DNA from: Solea solea
Taxonomy: Eukaryota > Chordata > Actinopteri > Pleuronectiformes > Soleidae
Assembly: GCF_958295425.1 (NCBI RefSeq)
Contig: NC_081136.1
Location: 29,254,077-29,318,076 of the forward strand
DNA: 64,000 bases
Direction of reading: 5' to 3'
Below are positions 26,046 to 38,271 of this stretch, in pieces. Position numbers and translations under genes: made by a program. Every line of letters begins with the position of its first letter. The first letter of the stretch is position 1. The notes under the pieces were generated by a model. It was not told the DNA's origin. It saw nothing but the letters and a program-made list of their open reading frames with translations, and searched no databases.

Positions 26046-27482
26046 TTGAAAACAGAATGAGTACAAGCTGGGACTGCTCGACTAACTGAATGTGAAGCTG
26101 AAAATGTTACATACTGCACTGTAATTGATCTTCATTTTATTAGTTTACTTACTTTTTTATTTGAGAACCCTCACATTCACCTTTAGGTTTTGTTCGTAGT
26201 AGGTGCAGCAATATTGAGAATGATTGTGTACATGTACGCGTCCTTCCTTCAGGAAATGATGGGCAATTAGCCACAGTGGAGTCTGTTCAGTCACTTAAAT
26301 TTTACACAAATTCATGTTTTTTTTCGCATTTCTTTCCACTATCATTTGAAGGCTATCAAAAGAAAGAAATAATAAAAAAAAGGAACACATCATACAAGCC
26401 CTTGCTGAATACACTAGCCTCTGATAACCTGAAACAAACTGCCTCATCTCGTGTAGAAAACGACAGAGCCCCCATTACCATTGAAGACACTAAAACATTT
26501 AACTGACAGCTTCCAATTATACACCTATTGATTTCAGCAGATTTCTCTGTCATCCCCCTCACCTCCATCATACTTATCATGTGCAGCTGTCTTTGCCCTC
26601 TCTCGGATGACAAGATGGTTAGACTGAGCTGACTCACAGATCAAAATTTCATGTCCTGTTTCTTTGGAGAGTAAAAAAAAAAAAAAAAAAAAGGAAAAAA
26701 GACACACAGTGTGTGTGTGTGTGTGTGTGGACCAGCACAGTGTGTAGTACCAAAAGAGCCTGGCTGACAATAATTGCAACAAAGACTGGTAATGGCTCAC
26801 AATTGCACTTGTACAATCTGTACTCTGTGATCAAAAAAGGCTCTGAAGGCTGTGGACACTTTTACAGCAGTGCTTAACTCTAGAATAGTACACACACACA
26901 GCTTTAACAAGGTTGAAGAACTAAACAAGGCTGCATGTCAATCCCCCCCATCAGTTATTGAGTGGCATATGCAATTCTTTTGATAAATTGCTTAATTTTC
27001 ACACAAAAAATAATAATAAATGTAAAAGTGAAAGAGTATAATTATTCACTCTGGTGTGCTCCATCCAAATGTCCCCGATATTTCATTACCACAAATACAC
27101 CACAGCTGACTAGGCTGCTGGTGACAGACTTGCACTTACAAGCAGAATGCCACCGACATAATTGGCTATGTAAAACTCCTGCTCTATTAGACGAGGGGAA
27201 CACGGTGCCTGATAGCCTTCATCGCCACTGAAGCTTTTCATTAATCTCCATCCACAAGGTCAAGGAGTTGCCCTGTACAAGACAAATGAATTAAAGCTGT
27301 GCCACGAAGAAATGGACCCCGTGACCAAATGGAAGGGGGTGGCTCAGAGATTTTGTGAAAGGCCCCGTTATCTTTGTAAGTCGCAGTGTACACCTTGTCC
27401 ATGTTACGTGCGGAGGTGTTCTGTTGTTGTTTTGAAGACAGAGATTTAAAATAGTAGTGTCTCACTTTTCAATATAAGCAAT
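26046..27482. other. Gene-free stretch
   Basis: Holds the A20/GT tract; no gene seen. Confidence 0.65.
26673..26728 (+). repeat. A20 tract followed by (GT)10
   Basis: Poly-A at 26673-26692, then after 16 bases a GT repeat at 26709-26728. Confidence 0.95.
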
Positions 27483-27905
27483 CAGTGCGTTTGCATGAAT
27501 GTTAAAAGTCCGTTTTATTCAGTTTAGTCTTCATCGATTAAGAAAATGCAATTCATATTCCAATTACTTCTGCATGCGCTAAGTCGGACTGGAGTCGGAC
27601 TTGGCGTTCTGCACATGCACCAAAATATCCGGAGGTAGTTGGAGACGACGTATAAACTGTCGGCAAGAGCGGATGCTACAGAGAAGACCCTTTTTTGGAC
27701 TGATATACAGGACGTAAAAGTCAATAGGAAACTGACTCAATTCGCACTAGCTTATTGAGATATACAGCGCAACCTATGGAGGCGGAGTCAGACGTACCAC
27801 AGCCAATAAATCGTTTTTTTCCCCCACATGTATAATCGGACTTGGCAAGTTGTCTTAGTCGGACTACGGCCTTTGCTCGATTTAACTGTGCATGTAAACG
27901 TGCTG
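27483..27905. mobile_element. Non-autonomous DNA element with CGTTTACATG-type ends
   Basis: The left end CAGTGCGTTTGCATG matches the reverse complement of the right end (CAGCACGTTTACATG) at 12 of 15 bases. Internal TCGGACT repeats (near 27584, 27594, 27836 and 27860) are typical of a fish element family. No transposase and no clear target duplication. Confidence 0.6.
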
Positions 27906-28355
27906 ACTGTTATATACAATCTATTGTCAAATTACTTCACACAATGCTGATTAAATCGATCAGTTCCACACCACTCTCTCTGTGTTTCTCAATTTTGCGG
28001 TGTTTAGATCTCATGTCACCTGACAGCATGCCGACACACAGGAAGTGATTTATTTTAATTTAAGTGAAAACACGTCAATTTTAACAAGTAATGTTGTTCA
28101 CAGATGATGTCATGCTTCATGATGCTACAGTAAATCTTAATTCATTTCTGGTCGGTGTAATTAAGAAATGGCAGGTAGACTGGGCGACTTGTTTTGAGTC
28201 AGGACAGACGGAAGCAACATTGCAACTAAAAGTTAAAAGGAGTGCAACCGAAAACACAACAAAAGGACCCAGGAAAAGTTTCAGAAGTAAATTCTACAGC
28301 TCAAAAAACTGTTTTTTAGTAGTTTGATAGCAAGATAAATGCTTCAAACCCGCCC

Positions 28356-28418
28356 GCTCCGGTGCTGCAGCTGTATACACACAAATGTCCCCTCATTCAG
28401 GTCTGATAGTATTGCTTG
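28356..28418 (+). repeat. Diverged dispersed-repeat block, copy A
   Basis: It shares GCTCCGG, CTGTAT, CAC, TCAGGTCTGATA and TATTGC in the same order with 56234-56294. The parent element probably extends both sides (about 28130-28465). Confidence 0.45.
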
Positions 28419-28469
28419 TTTTCAAAAAAAATCTGCAGAAATTACGCACTGAAGCTTTAAAAAGACAAA

Positions 28470-29697
28470 CACCTGCCTCTTCCTGATCTGACCCTGAAAT
28501 AATTTCTCCCTTCCACTGAAGCAGACGTCCACTTAGATGTAAAGGTTAGCATCAGAGCGTGCATCTGCCAACACAAACAAATGAAAATGCATTTAGGACT
28601 GCATCACACTCGTTCATATCCCATGCAACCCTCACCCACACATGAAACAACCTCCCTGCTATTAGTGTTGCAGGCAGTGAGTGCAGACCTTCGCTTGATC
28701 ATACCATAAATTAGTGCTTTCATAACCTTTGCTATTCTCATCGGCGCTCTTCAGTCGCGGGTGCACGTGGGTGTGCGAGACTGCAGGTGTGTGCCCTTTA
28801 CGGAGAAGTATTTAATTAAGGTCTGCTAATGGCACAAGAGATGAGCTCATTCCAGCGGCCGAAAACCTCTAGTTTATCAATAGGTCTGGGTCAGCTGTGG
28901 GGCACTCACCTTTTCACGGAGACATTCGCTTATTACGGGGCTGCAATCAAATGTGCATTGGCTCACGATATGATGAGCTTGTATTCAATGGAATACACCC
29001 ACTTCATTAATAAGTCGACTTCCATCTGCATATATAGATGTTTTTTTTTTTAGTTATTGCATCTTGTCATCGGAGAAAAAAAAGAAAGAAATCATAATAG
29101 CGCAGGATTATAGCCGCCACTGTCGAGGGGAGGGTTAATGACGGACATTTTGCTGGAGAACAGAATGAAAAACAAACACTCCGACCTCGGTGACATGTGT
29201 GAGCCCCCGAGAGACGGCGTTGCTCGCATCCGTGCTGCACCTGCAGGCACACATTTGTATAAGAACCTCATTCACGGACAAACAACAGGATCCTCATTTT
29301 GTCACACATGCACCGTCAGAATGCAGAGTGAAGAGGAACACAGCGATTATGAATCGGATAAGCATAACTAACTTTGTGTATCTTTAAATTGCCTGCCTTT
29401 TTTTATTTCTAATTCACTACTTTTATCTTTGTTTTGCTTTATAACTTTTACCTTCAGAGGAAAAAAAAACACTGTATTCACAAAGCTCCTCTTTTATTTG
29501 TCTTATTACTCATTATATTATAATTTAAAAGTTGTTCTGTGGAGTTTTCTCATTAATTGACTCACCAAAACAGATTGGTTTTATTCGTGCAGTCTCTTTG
29601 TCACTGGGGTCTGAGAAAATGTAATGAGCACATACATTGCGTTTCTGTTGAACAGGTTTTAGACATTTTAAATGTCTACTTTCTGCAGATCTTTCTG
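28470..29697. other. Gene-free stretch
   Basis: Balanced composition at 28500-29260 with several TAAT/ATTA motifs; nothing firm. Confidence 0.6.
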
Positions 29698-29832
29698 CAG
29701 CACAGCGATGACTCCAAACATACAGCCAAAGTCACATGGAGGCATCTTCAGTCAGAAGAAGAACAGGGAGACATCTGTGCTCCACAAAGCCCTGATCTCG
29801 ACATCAGTGAGCCAGAAAAGGATCACTCTTGA
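29698..29832 (+). pseudogene. Tc1/mariner transposase remnant (DDE region)
   Basis: The frame reads QHSDDSKHTAK, then WRHLQSEEEQGD and PQSPDLD, ending at a stop. This aligns with the conserved Tc1-type block containing NDPKHT and the later PQSPDLNPIE motif around the catalytic acidic residues. The usual NDPKHT has become DDSKHT, and the frame stops just after PQSPDLD. No terminal inverted repeats were found nearby. It is a short dead fragment on the + strand. Confidence 0.7.
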
Positions 29833-30039
29833 AGACACAATGAGACAGACTGAATCCACAGAAGAACTGAGGATTTATGCTGACATAAATCCATCTGACA
29901 AGTACCTAACAACAAATGTAACACGCAGATCTGGTGGTGTTTTAAAGGTCAAGCCGGTCATGCCATATGATCTTTTGTTCATTTTATAGCATAGTCGATC
30001 GAATGTTGGTATGTGTGAACGTATAAATGTATAACTCAA

Positions 30040-30215
30040 TGAATTCATCATTTTTTATTTTGTCTGTGCACCTGAATTTCATTGTATATTCTTTCAATGA
30101 CAATAAAGTATCTAATCTAACCTAATTTAATCTAGTTATGTGCTTAAATGTTAATTTACACATGTGAATTTACCCACTGCGGGGCTAATAAAGGACCATC
30201 TTATCTTATCTTAGG
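30040..30215 (+). repeat. Two non-LTR retrotransposon 3' tails in series
   Basis: The first tail has TGTGCACCTGAATTTCATTG, then CAATAAAGTATCTAATCTAA (about 30065-30125). The second has ACTGCGGGGCTAATAAAGGA followed by TTATC repeats (about 30175-30213). Both look like the tandem-repeat-ended 3' termini of fish LINEs. No reverse transcriptase lies directly upstream, so these are heavily 5'-truncated copies. The piggyBac-like element begins 4-5 bases after the second tail. Confidence 0.55.
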
Positions 30216-30217
30216 TC

Positions 30218-30536
30218 TTAACCCTTTAACACCTAAGCCTCTTATTTTAACCATGTGTGCTTTTGCTTTTGCCTCATTTTTCCTGAAAAACTTGTAATAT
30301 CTGGCAGTTATTTACAATTAACTCCATGTTAAAATAGTGTATTAACAATTTAAAATGGAGAAAAAAACTGTAGTTGTAGACGAACACTGAGTTTTGTGTG
30401 TTAAATTTGAAATTTGTTTGAGTTTTTCAGAAACCGTTGGAATTTTTCCGATAGCACAAACCGCCGCATAATTACGTTAATGCAAATTGCACTTCAAAAC
30501 GCGTCGTCTACGATATGCTCGTCGTTAAAGGGTTAA
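30218..30536 (+). mobile_element. piggyBac-like MITE flanked by TTAA (copy 1)
   Basis: TTAA at 30218-30221 and 30533-30536 bracket a 311-base element that begins CCCTTTAACACC and ends CGTTAAAGGG, a perfect terminal inverted repeat CCCTTTAAC/GTTAAAGGG. TTAA duplication plus CCCTTT termini is the signature of piggyBac-type transposons. There is no transposase frame. Confidence 0.75.
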
Positions 30537-32665
30537 TTATTTGATTCTTACCTAGCACTGAATTTAAAATACTGTACATATTTTAAAACCTGCACATGCT
30601 TAAACATAATACAAAGAAAGTAGATGTTTTAGGGCTTTAAGATTAAGAGACATTTACTGGCAGATTTAAGGTATGAAAAGACCTGTAAGTAACTTTCCAG
30701 TCCGCGAAATTAGGTGCATAATGACTTGCATGAGTTTCAGAAAAGCTTTGAACTTGTTTATAATGCAGAAGTCAATTTAAAAAAATAGTTTACACAGTGG
30801 GAAGACGCATTTTTTGGGAGCTCTGCCTTTGTTGGCAACAAAAGCCACAATATCTCACCCTCTGTTGCTTCAAATTAGTTTTTTTATTTTTTAATCTGTG
30901 CCCCCTCCCAACTTTATCAAAATGCATTAATAAAACTCAAGTAGTTATTTAACAGCCTTGCCTGAACAATTAAGATAAGGACGTATTTTAAACATAGCAG
31001 TGAAGATGCCTTTTTTTGGATGCTAGGTGTCCAAGGCAAGAAAATCGAAGGTGGCGCTTGGCAGCCGTTCCATTTCACATGCACTACACTTTGTATGTGT
31101 TCAACATTATTTGTTCTCCTGCAACTGCTTTTGGCACATGTGAAGCTCGGCGCCCCACTGCTTGAAATAATTACAAGAGAGTATGTGTGTGTGTGTGTTA
31201 GTGCCCAGTGGGAGGGCCCAGGGTTCCATGTTTGCCTGGAGAACTTGTGAGAAAAGTGACAGTTATTGCACAACATGCTCCCATCAAAAGGAGTAAAAGA
31301 ACATAAATAAATAATGTTGATCGTGCACAAGCAGGCGCATTATTTTGCACGTGACAAACATGCAAATCTCCTGTACGTTGTTCGATTTCCTTTTTGTATG
31401 ACATACTGCCATTTTACCCCCCACGCCATTTAAAACACACTTTATTGAGCCACAGACGTAGTAACTCACACATTATTGGCTATACTAAACAATTTCTCTT
31501 TGGAAAAATTAATCATTTTGATTAGACAGACTGTGGAGTTGCTAAATATTGACTGAGCTGAGATGAATAATTATCTGTCACTGGTTTATTACCTCCTATA
31601 TTACAGCGCGGCCCCTTAGCCGCACAACGCTCGACTTAACAGCTGCAGCCTCAAAAAGACATTTCACATAGTATGTCGAGCTCACCGAGTGGAAACTCCC
31701 TCTGAGCTCCTGGCAACTCTGGGTTTTGTCACGACAATCGGCGGTAATGTCACACCTCAGTGTGCGACTGTGCCTCCATTCCTCGCACACTGGCTGGATG
31801 CCCTGCAGTGGTTTAAGAACACCACTGGGCCAAGTTACCATGTCCTGGTGAATGACACTTCTGTGCAAGGTGACTTGCGTTTTTGCTCTGCTGCAAATGG
31901 TGCTCCTTCACCTTAGATTGATAGCAGTAGGTGTTTCTGTGTGATCATGTGATCTGCTCATGGCTTTGCCTTAAAGAGACTCTCTCTCTCTCAGTTGTTG
32001 AGCAGTCTGAGGAGGACAAAAATAAAACAGCAGCCCCGTGTCACGACACCCGCGGCTTTGATTTGATCACGTGGGAAAACGGAATTAAGCACCGATTACA
32101 CAAAAGTACACAAAAGGTGTGTGTGAGGTGCATAAAGAAGGAAGAGTGCTGGATTCAATTAGCGTGTCCTGTTTAAACTGCGTGCCATTCACCCAACTCC
32201 TTAAACAGCAAGGCATCGTGAAATGACACCTGCAATCTACCTCAGACAGCGACAAATGTGCTGCTTCACTTAAGCCTTTTTACTCTATTTTGTATAATTT
32301 ACTTCAGTCCGGTGAGTGAACAATTTGAAGGCGCCGATAAAATATATAATTATGCAGAAATGGAGAATAGTGAGCACTGACCCAAGTTGCACAAAGTAAG
32401 GTTTGCTAAAAACGTCCATCACATCTTAATATTCTGCCAAAAATTGAAACCGATGAGAAAAAAGAAAATGAGTTTACCCAGGTTCTTGGGTTGCCACTTA
32501 TGCTGTTTAGAGTCATTTGACCCAGCAGTGAACGCTGCCTAAACACATTCTCGCCAGTCACAAACCCATTTAAAGCCAGGATTAAACAGGTTTTTTCTGA
32601 CTCAAGCAGAGGGAAAGCACCCTTATAATCACAGCTGTTTAGTGCGACATCAGTGCTCCACTTAC
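30537..32665. other. Gene-free stretch
   Basis: A 76-codon + frame at 31689-31916 (VTPQCATVPPFLAHWLDAL in part) looks protein-like but has no recognised match. Otherwise only a short GT run near 31183. Confidence 0.55.
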
Positions 32666-32821
32666 CCCCCGCGCTGCATAGGCCAGTTGCGACTGTAGCC
32701 TCTGTTTGGCCGATGTTTCTCACACAGGCAGGAAGTTATCGTCATCATTTTCCCACTCCATGCTACGCTGAGCTGGCCGGCGATTTCCACTCCCTCCGGG
32801 TAAATCGTCTCCACTTTTCGC
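32666..32821 (-). other. Exon-like segment on the minus strand, unidentified
   Basis: On the minus strand ATTATATTGCAG precedes base 32821, and GGGG|GTAAGTGG gives a donor after base 32666, for 156 bases. One frame is open across the whole piece (it includes KVETIYPEGVEIAGQLSVAW). Another frame carries MEWENDDDNFLPV then a stop. The + strand also has acceptor (CACACAG ending 32727) and donor (GTAAAT from 32800) shapes around the same place, so the orientation is uncertain. I recognise no protein. If real, a minus-strand exon would have the orientation expected of immp2l, but its sequence does not look like IMMP2L to me. Confidence 0.2.
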
Positions 32822-34644
32822 CTGCAATATAATAGGTGAGGTGTGAGAGCAGCAGTGCATAATCACCTTTGAAAAAGCCTAAGACTGCACTAGCACTAGC
32901 ACTTTCGAGCCACTCGGCACTCAAATGCTTGTTCTTATAAAAGACACGCATTACCAAAGGCAAGTCTGCGGCCTGGCTGTTAGTTTGCAAATTCTTTTAT
33001 CATATACTGAAGGGGCGGAGCCCAGAAATCTATAACAAGTGGAAGTTCACCTGTACCAGCCATTTTTCCTAAACAAAGAAGCTGCATGACACATAAAAGC
33101 TGTGTACATTTATATTTGATGTTGATGCTAAAAAATGTTGATTCATATTTGTGTATATTATCTTTCCCATACATAAACCAGCTTAACACATGTTTGGACT
33201 GGAACACTCCTCGCTCACCGACTTAATTTAAGAGCGACCCTTAAACCGTCAGAAGAAAGCAACGATCTTAACAGGCACAGGTATTATAAAAATCGTACAC
33301 ATCAGAAGAGGTTATTCTACACCGAGAACCTGATTTCAACATCAGCCGTAATCAAAAGTAATCAATTGAATCACTTTGAATTCTTCTCGTGCATTTTTCT
33401 CTTGCAAGCGAGTTGAAAGCAATGTACGAAAATAGAGAAAGTGAAAATGTAGTTATGCCTTACAAATGAACACGCACAGCCAAGAGCACATTTGGTACAC
33501 ACAGACTCATACAGAAGAGAACAGCCATTATCTGGAGAATAAAAACAGCACTATTTTGGCATCAGCTCCAAGCACTAGAAGATAACACTGGAAATTAGAG
33601 CGTATAAAAGCCTCCCCAGTGGGAGCACCATCAACGTGTTCACTGGTAAATGTCTGTGTGTGCCCATGTATGATAACACTGTATGTGTGTACAGTGCACA
33701 CTTGCCCAAACAGGTGCGTGTGATGTGGAGTGCGTGTGGCTTAAGTGGGAGAGTGCAAGCATCTGGAGAATTATCCCGAATCAACTCCTCCTTTCCTGCT
33801 CAGTCCGCTTTCTATCCCTCTCGGTCTCGTCTACTCTTCACTCCTGCTCTCCTTTCTCGTGACTTGATTCGAGGCGGAACTCAATTCCTCAATTCCACAC
33901 CCTGAGTGCTGTTGATAAGGGTCCCGCTCGCTGCAGTCGGGCCCCAGAGAAGGAGACAATGTGCCCGCAGAATGGCAGAAAATCGAATTCCTCAAGACAA
34001 TGCGGTCCATTTTGTGGAGTTAGGCTGGATGAAAGGCCAATATTTAGCCAGCCACTGTTTCAGCCACCATATCCCTGCTTCTCAGTGTCGACTACAAAAA
34101 AATTTAAGCTTTAAGTGTTTTCCTTTCCATTTTTATGTAAATTGCTGTATGAATGACTGACAAATGCATAATACACACACACATACACACACACAGAGGA
34201 ATGGAACATGAATTAATAATAATTACTGAGGATTACACTTGTTTTCAAGCTTACCTTTTTTGGATATCTCATAATATATCTCATAATATTACAATATCAC
34301 ATTATTTTCATAAACATTTCAGTTAATCTGTGTCTTTTTCTTTGGCTGGAAAAAAACAGACTCTGCAAAGTGTGTTGTAAATACATTAAATGTTGCTAAT
34401 TGATAACACGAGCGGGCTTAATGCGGGATGATAATGAGCGCAAATGCGATGTTACAGTGGGGAACTAGCCCATGTGTGGCCGCTGAAGCAGACCAACATT
34501 AGTTCCAGTTATTCCTCATTAACTAAATGTCCCATTGATTCCTCCAACGGTGCGGTAAATAGAACAGACCTCAGTCAATGACCTGCCTGCAAACAATGTG
34601 TGCGACATCACCGCGACAAAGTAATGCACCTCTTCTTCACACAG
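32822..34644. other. Gene-free stretch between the two exon-like segments
   Basis: A CA tract at about 34172-34195; nothing else recognised. Confidence 0.6.
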
Positions 34645-34768
34645 ACTCAGGACCCAAACATGTCGATTCGCACATTTCTGCTCGGGGCGGGTCGATTCTG
34701 ATCCTGAGAATGTGCGGCAGGTGTCCCTGCTCCGTCACTGCAACTCTCTGTACGACAAACACAATCCT
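34645..34768 (+). other. Exon-like segment, open in two frames, unidentified
   Basis: CTCTTCTTCACACAG precedes the segment (AG at 34643-34644) and CCT|GTAAGT follows it (donor from 34769), giving 124 bases with strong splice-site shapes at both ends. One frame reads through all of it and includes DPENVRQVSLLRHCNSLY; a second frame is open from 34647 into the donor. I recognise neither. The next acceptor-like sites on the right (AG at 34815 and 34913) do not clearly continue a frame. It could be an exon of an unknown gene or transcript, a decayed coding relic, or coincidence. Confidence 0.2.
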
Positions 34769-36854
34769 GTAAGTGTCCACTGTGATAGGATGTGCCATGT
34801 GATGTGTTCCTGCAGTACTGAGGTGACACTGTGCATCAGACAAACGACCTCTTCAGAGGTGTTGATGCCTCCAGGCCAGATGGCATTGTGATATGCCCCG
34901 CTTCTTTGTCCAGGTCTCATAGTGAGTTTGTCCTGAGCTGCTACTGGATTAGCGGATCATTTTTCTGGTCATGAAGTTCGGCAGAACTCTAGCATTGTGC
35001 TGAAAAGACCCTTTGATGAAATGAATGAACTGTTCATAAACAACACCTTCCGCAACCTGCCTAAAACGGCCTGTAGACTGATTTATATGAATTGTGGAGT
35101 GGGGTTTTCTGCAAAAATCTGAAGGACGGATTATGTGTGCTCCAGTATGCCTCAGGTCAACATTAGTGGCCGACCACCGTTATGGAAGCAGTCAGAAGCA
35201 AGCATAGGAATGGAATCCGCAAATATCGACAAGCGGCCGGCTCGCAGCACAACACAGACTCCAACAGAACACTTTTAAAAAGTAAAACACAGTTTCAGCC
35301 CATTCAGCCCACTGGGCCAAAACAGGACAGTGATCAACACCGAGCGAGGACTAATAGGATGTTGTTTAGTTACTGAATCAGTGTGCATCTTGTCTGCGGT
35401 CTCTGTCATCGATCTGGCCAGAGTTCAGGACGCTCGCTCGTGGCTGTCAGTGAGTGCAGGTACTGTGATGAGGCTGCAGTTCAGTTAAGGCCACACAGGA
35501 ACAACCGGTTTTGGAACTTATGTCGAGCCCCTTTGAAAAGCTGATTTTAGTTTTTACTGACAATTTTTTTACAAACAGGCAAGTTTAACGAGAAGTGACT
35601 TCATTTCCACCTGCTCTTCAGCAAAACTAAAAAAATCACCACACAACAAAATGTGCCCAGAGATGCGGATTCATTTTTACAGTAAAACGTTTGAATGCGA
35701 TTCAGAGAGAAAAGAAAATGAGTCAACATGGGGGTAAAAAAGAAACTGAGGAAGTGTGAGTAAGAAAGAGAAAGCACAACCCCTCATTTCCTTGTCAAAG
35801 TTTTCCGACAGTGTGACGCACAAGGAGAGACAGTTCAATTGAATTAAGAATGTCTTTTCATTTCCTTCCGATCGGCTGCTCCTCCTCCTCCTCCACAAAC
35901 TCCTTCTTCTTCAGCCGTTTCCCCCTATAAGAGGCACAGCTGAGAAAGCCCCGCAATGGTGTGTTTTAATGGCCCTTAGACCTGCTGAGATCTACACAGG
36001 CCTGTTCTTCATGCGTTTCCGCTGCCTGTGTTTCATGCATGCTTTTCTGACGACGTCCCGCGGAGCGATGGGAGGAGAGCAAGATGAAAATGGAGATGGA
36101 CAGAGAGACAAACAGAGGCTGTCTTCACATTTCTGGCTTCACATGAAAGAGACTCACAAGCAGAGACAATCGAGAAATGTTTCATATTTCATGTGAATCA
36201 CTGTGTTGCTCTTTCTCTTCTGCCGTTTCTCTTCCTTGTGCTGTTTATTTGTTGCACCAGAATCATTTGAGATGAGATGGAGGGAGGCGAGGAGGAGCCA
36301 ACACTGATTTGATGGCATATGTGTTTTAGGCGGACCAACATGCGGGACAGGTTTTATTGGCATTGATTGGAGCATTATACTGTGCATTGTTGCAAGATTA
36401 TTACATTAGCTGGGCTGGCTTAATCACATTAGGAATACTAAAGAAAAGAATGGGTTTTGTCATATCCTTGCTGATACACACATCATAGCCTTGGTCTTTC
36501 TGCTCACTTGGTTTATTTGGCAGTAGCCCAGGCAGCTATAGGAATTGTGGGACGTTTGCTGACCTTACTGACAAGAGGACTTGTATTTCTTTAAAAGGGA
36601 AAAAGCTACTTTTACGGGTGATGATTTATGTTTTTCTTTTCCCTCCTCGATGACTTCAGAAATCTACCCCAGAGGATTCGAGTTCCTACCTATTGTTTGC
36701 ATCGTTTGGAGATGACATGTCTTTGTTCTCTAAAACAATGAAAGTAGATCAGTTGAAAAATTCAACATCTGTGGTGGTGAAACCTAACTGTTTGTAGCTG
36801 CTGCTGAGTTTCCCTCAAAAAGGTCACCTGACTCTGCCAAAGGAAGCAATGCCA
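34769..36854. other. Stretch with no assigned gene
   Basis: Scattered short protein-like frames between 34914 and 35376 (for example FDEMNELFINNTF) are broken by stops in every frame. They may be decayed coding DNA of unknown origin. Confidence 0.5.
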
Positions 36855-37046
36855 AAGGCCCTGGTTTACTTCCGCACACATGCCGCACACGTCAAAGCGT
36901 GTGTCGTATTGCGCTGACCCTGGTATACTCGTGCGTCAGGGGCGGTAGAGGTCTGGACGCAGGGAATAGGACGCATTCGTGTGTCGCCAGGTCGAGGCTC
37001 GGGCGACTGTCCTTGGTGACTACTTGTGGAAGTATACCAGGGCCTT
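36855..37046. mobile_element. 192-bp MITE with CCCTGGTATACTTCC ends
   Basis: The left end AAGGCCCTGGTTTACTTCC is the near-perfect reverse complement of the right end GGAAGTATACCAGGGCCTT. A third related motif, CCCTGGTATACT, lies inside near 36918. The interior is CpG-rich (GTGCGTC, GTCGCCAGGTCG). Confidence 0.65.
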
Positions 37047-38231
37047 AAGACGGAGAGACATACCCCGGCCCAAGCCTTCTACAGCTCTTTGCCCCATTTT
37101 CTGCTTGATGCAGGCATCCTAAATAGGAAGGAAAATCCATTCCTTGTTGTTGTCTCTAAAAATCTGTATTCTTTAGAACCCATCTCAGGCTGAGTTCTAT
37201 GTAATTCACCCCCTGCAGGCAGTCTACTGCCCTTCACCCCTGCCAGGGGGCAACTCAGACCATGCACTGAAACTCTAAAAGCTGGCATCTCTATGGGAGT
37301 CCGTGCCTTTCCCATTTGCTCCCAGGACCACAAGCTTTTAACGTACTTCCATGCTTTCGTTTTTTTTCATTTAGACACACAAATAATTACAGCAGCCACA
37401 CTGCCCGCATGAGACTGCTGTGAGTGAGACCATGAGCGAGTAGCGGGAGCTATTTTGTAAAAGCACTCAAGCATTTCATTTTCCTGATATATTCTCTTTT
37501 TTTTCCGACAAAGCTTTATTGGGAAAAACTGAAGAGCCCTGGCATTTAGTTTAACACAAAGGCGCATTTAGAGTATTTAAAGGTATACATTATAGAAATT
37601 TCAAAGGCAAATCCGAGATAAAACATTGCAGCTCTACAGCACATATGACCAAAAGAGATGCGTCACAAGAGTAGATCAGTAATGCAACATCACACACTCT
37701 AATGAGGCCCCTGCTTAACTCTATTTGTTGCAATCCGAGTCTGCATCTCTCTCACTTTATCTGTGGATATAGCCAATAATCAGCATACAGACTTCTAACA
37801 CTTGGAGAGACATGCAGTGTGCTGCCAGGACAACACCAGTTCACCAGGGGCTGCTGCACCTCCTAGCTGCCCTCATTAGTGCCCGAGTGAATACTGATGC
37901 ACTGCATGTGCCTGTCTCCATGTTCATTACAACCAAGGTACACCACTGTCAATTACAGCGGATACACGTAATTAAAAAAAAAAGAAGAAGAAAGAAATCA
38001 GACTCAACCTGGACCACACAGCTGGATCAAAAATGGGTTTTGTGGTAAAACACAAATCACTCTATAGCAAAAGCTTTACACTTCACAGAATTCACAATTC
38101 AACTGCACAGTGAGGAGTAATTATACGGAAGACAAACAATTCACAGTGCATAAACCTCACAAAATCCTCTACAGGTTTGGAAAGTCTCACCATGGGCACG
38201 AACATAAAGCCCCCAAGGCTTGTCCAAACTG

Positions 38232-38271
<40 letters not shown>

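Noticed and set aside
30917..31330. 137-codon minus-strand ORF
   Set aside because: No family motif; includes a THTHT run from a GT repeat, and composition looks random.
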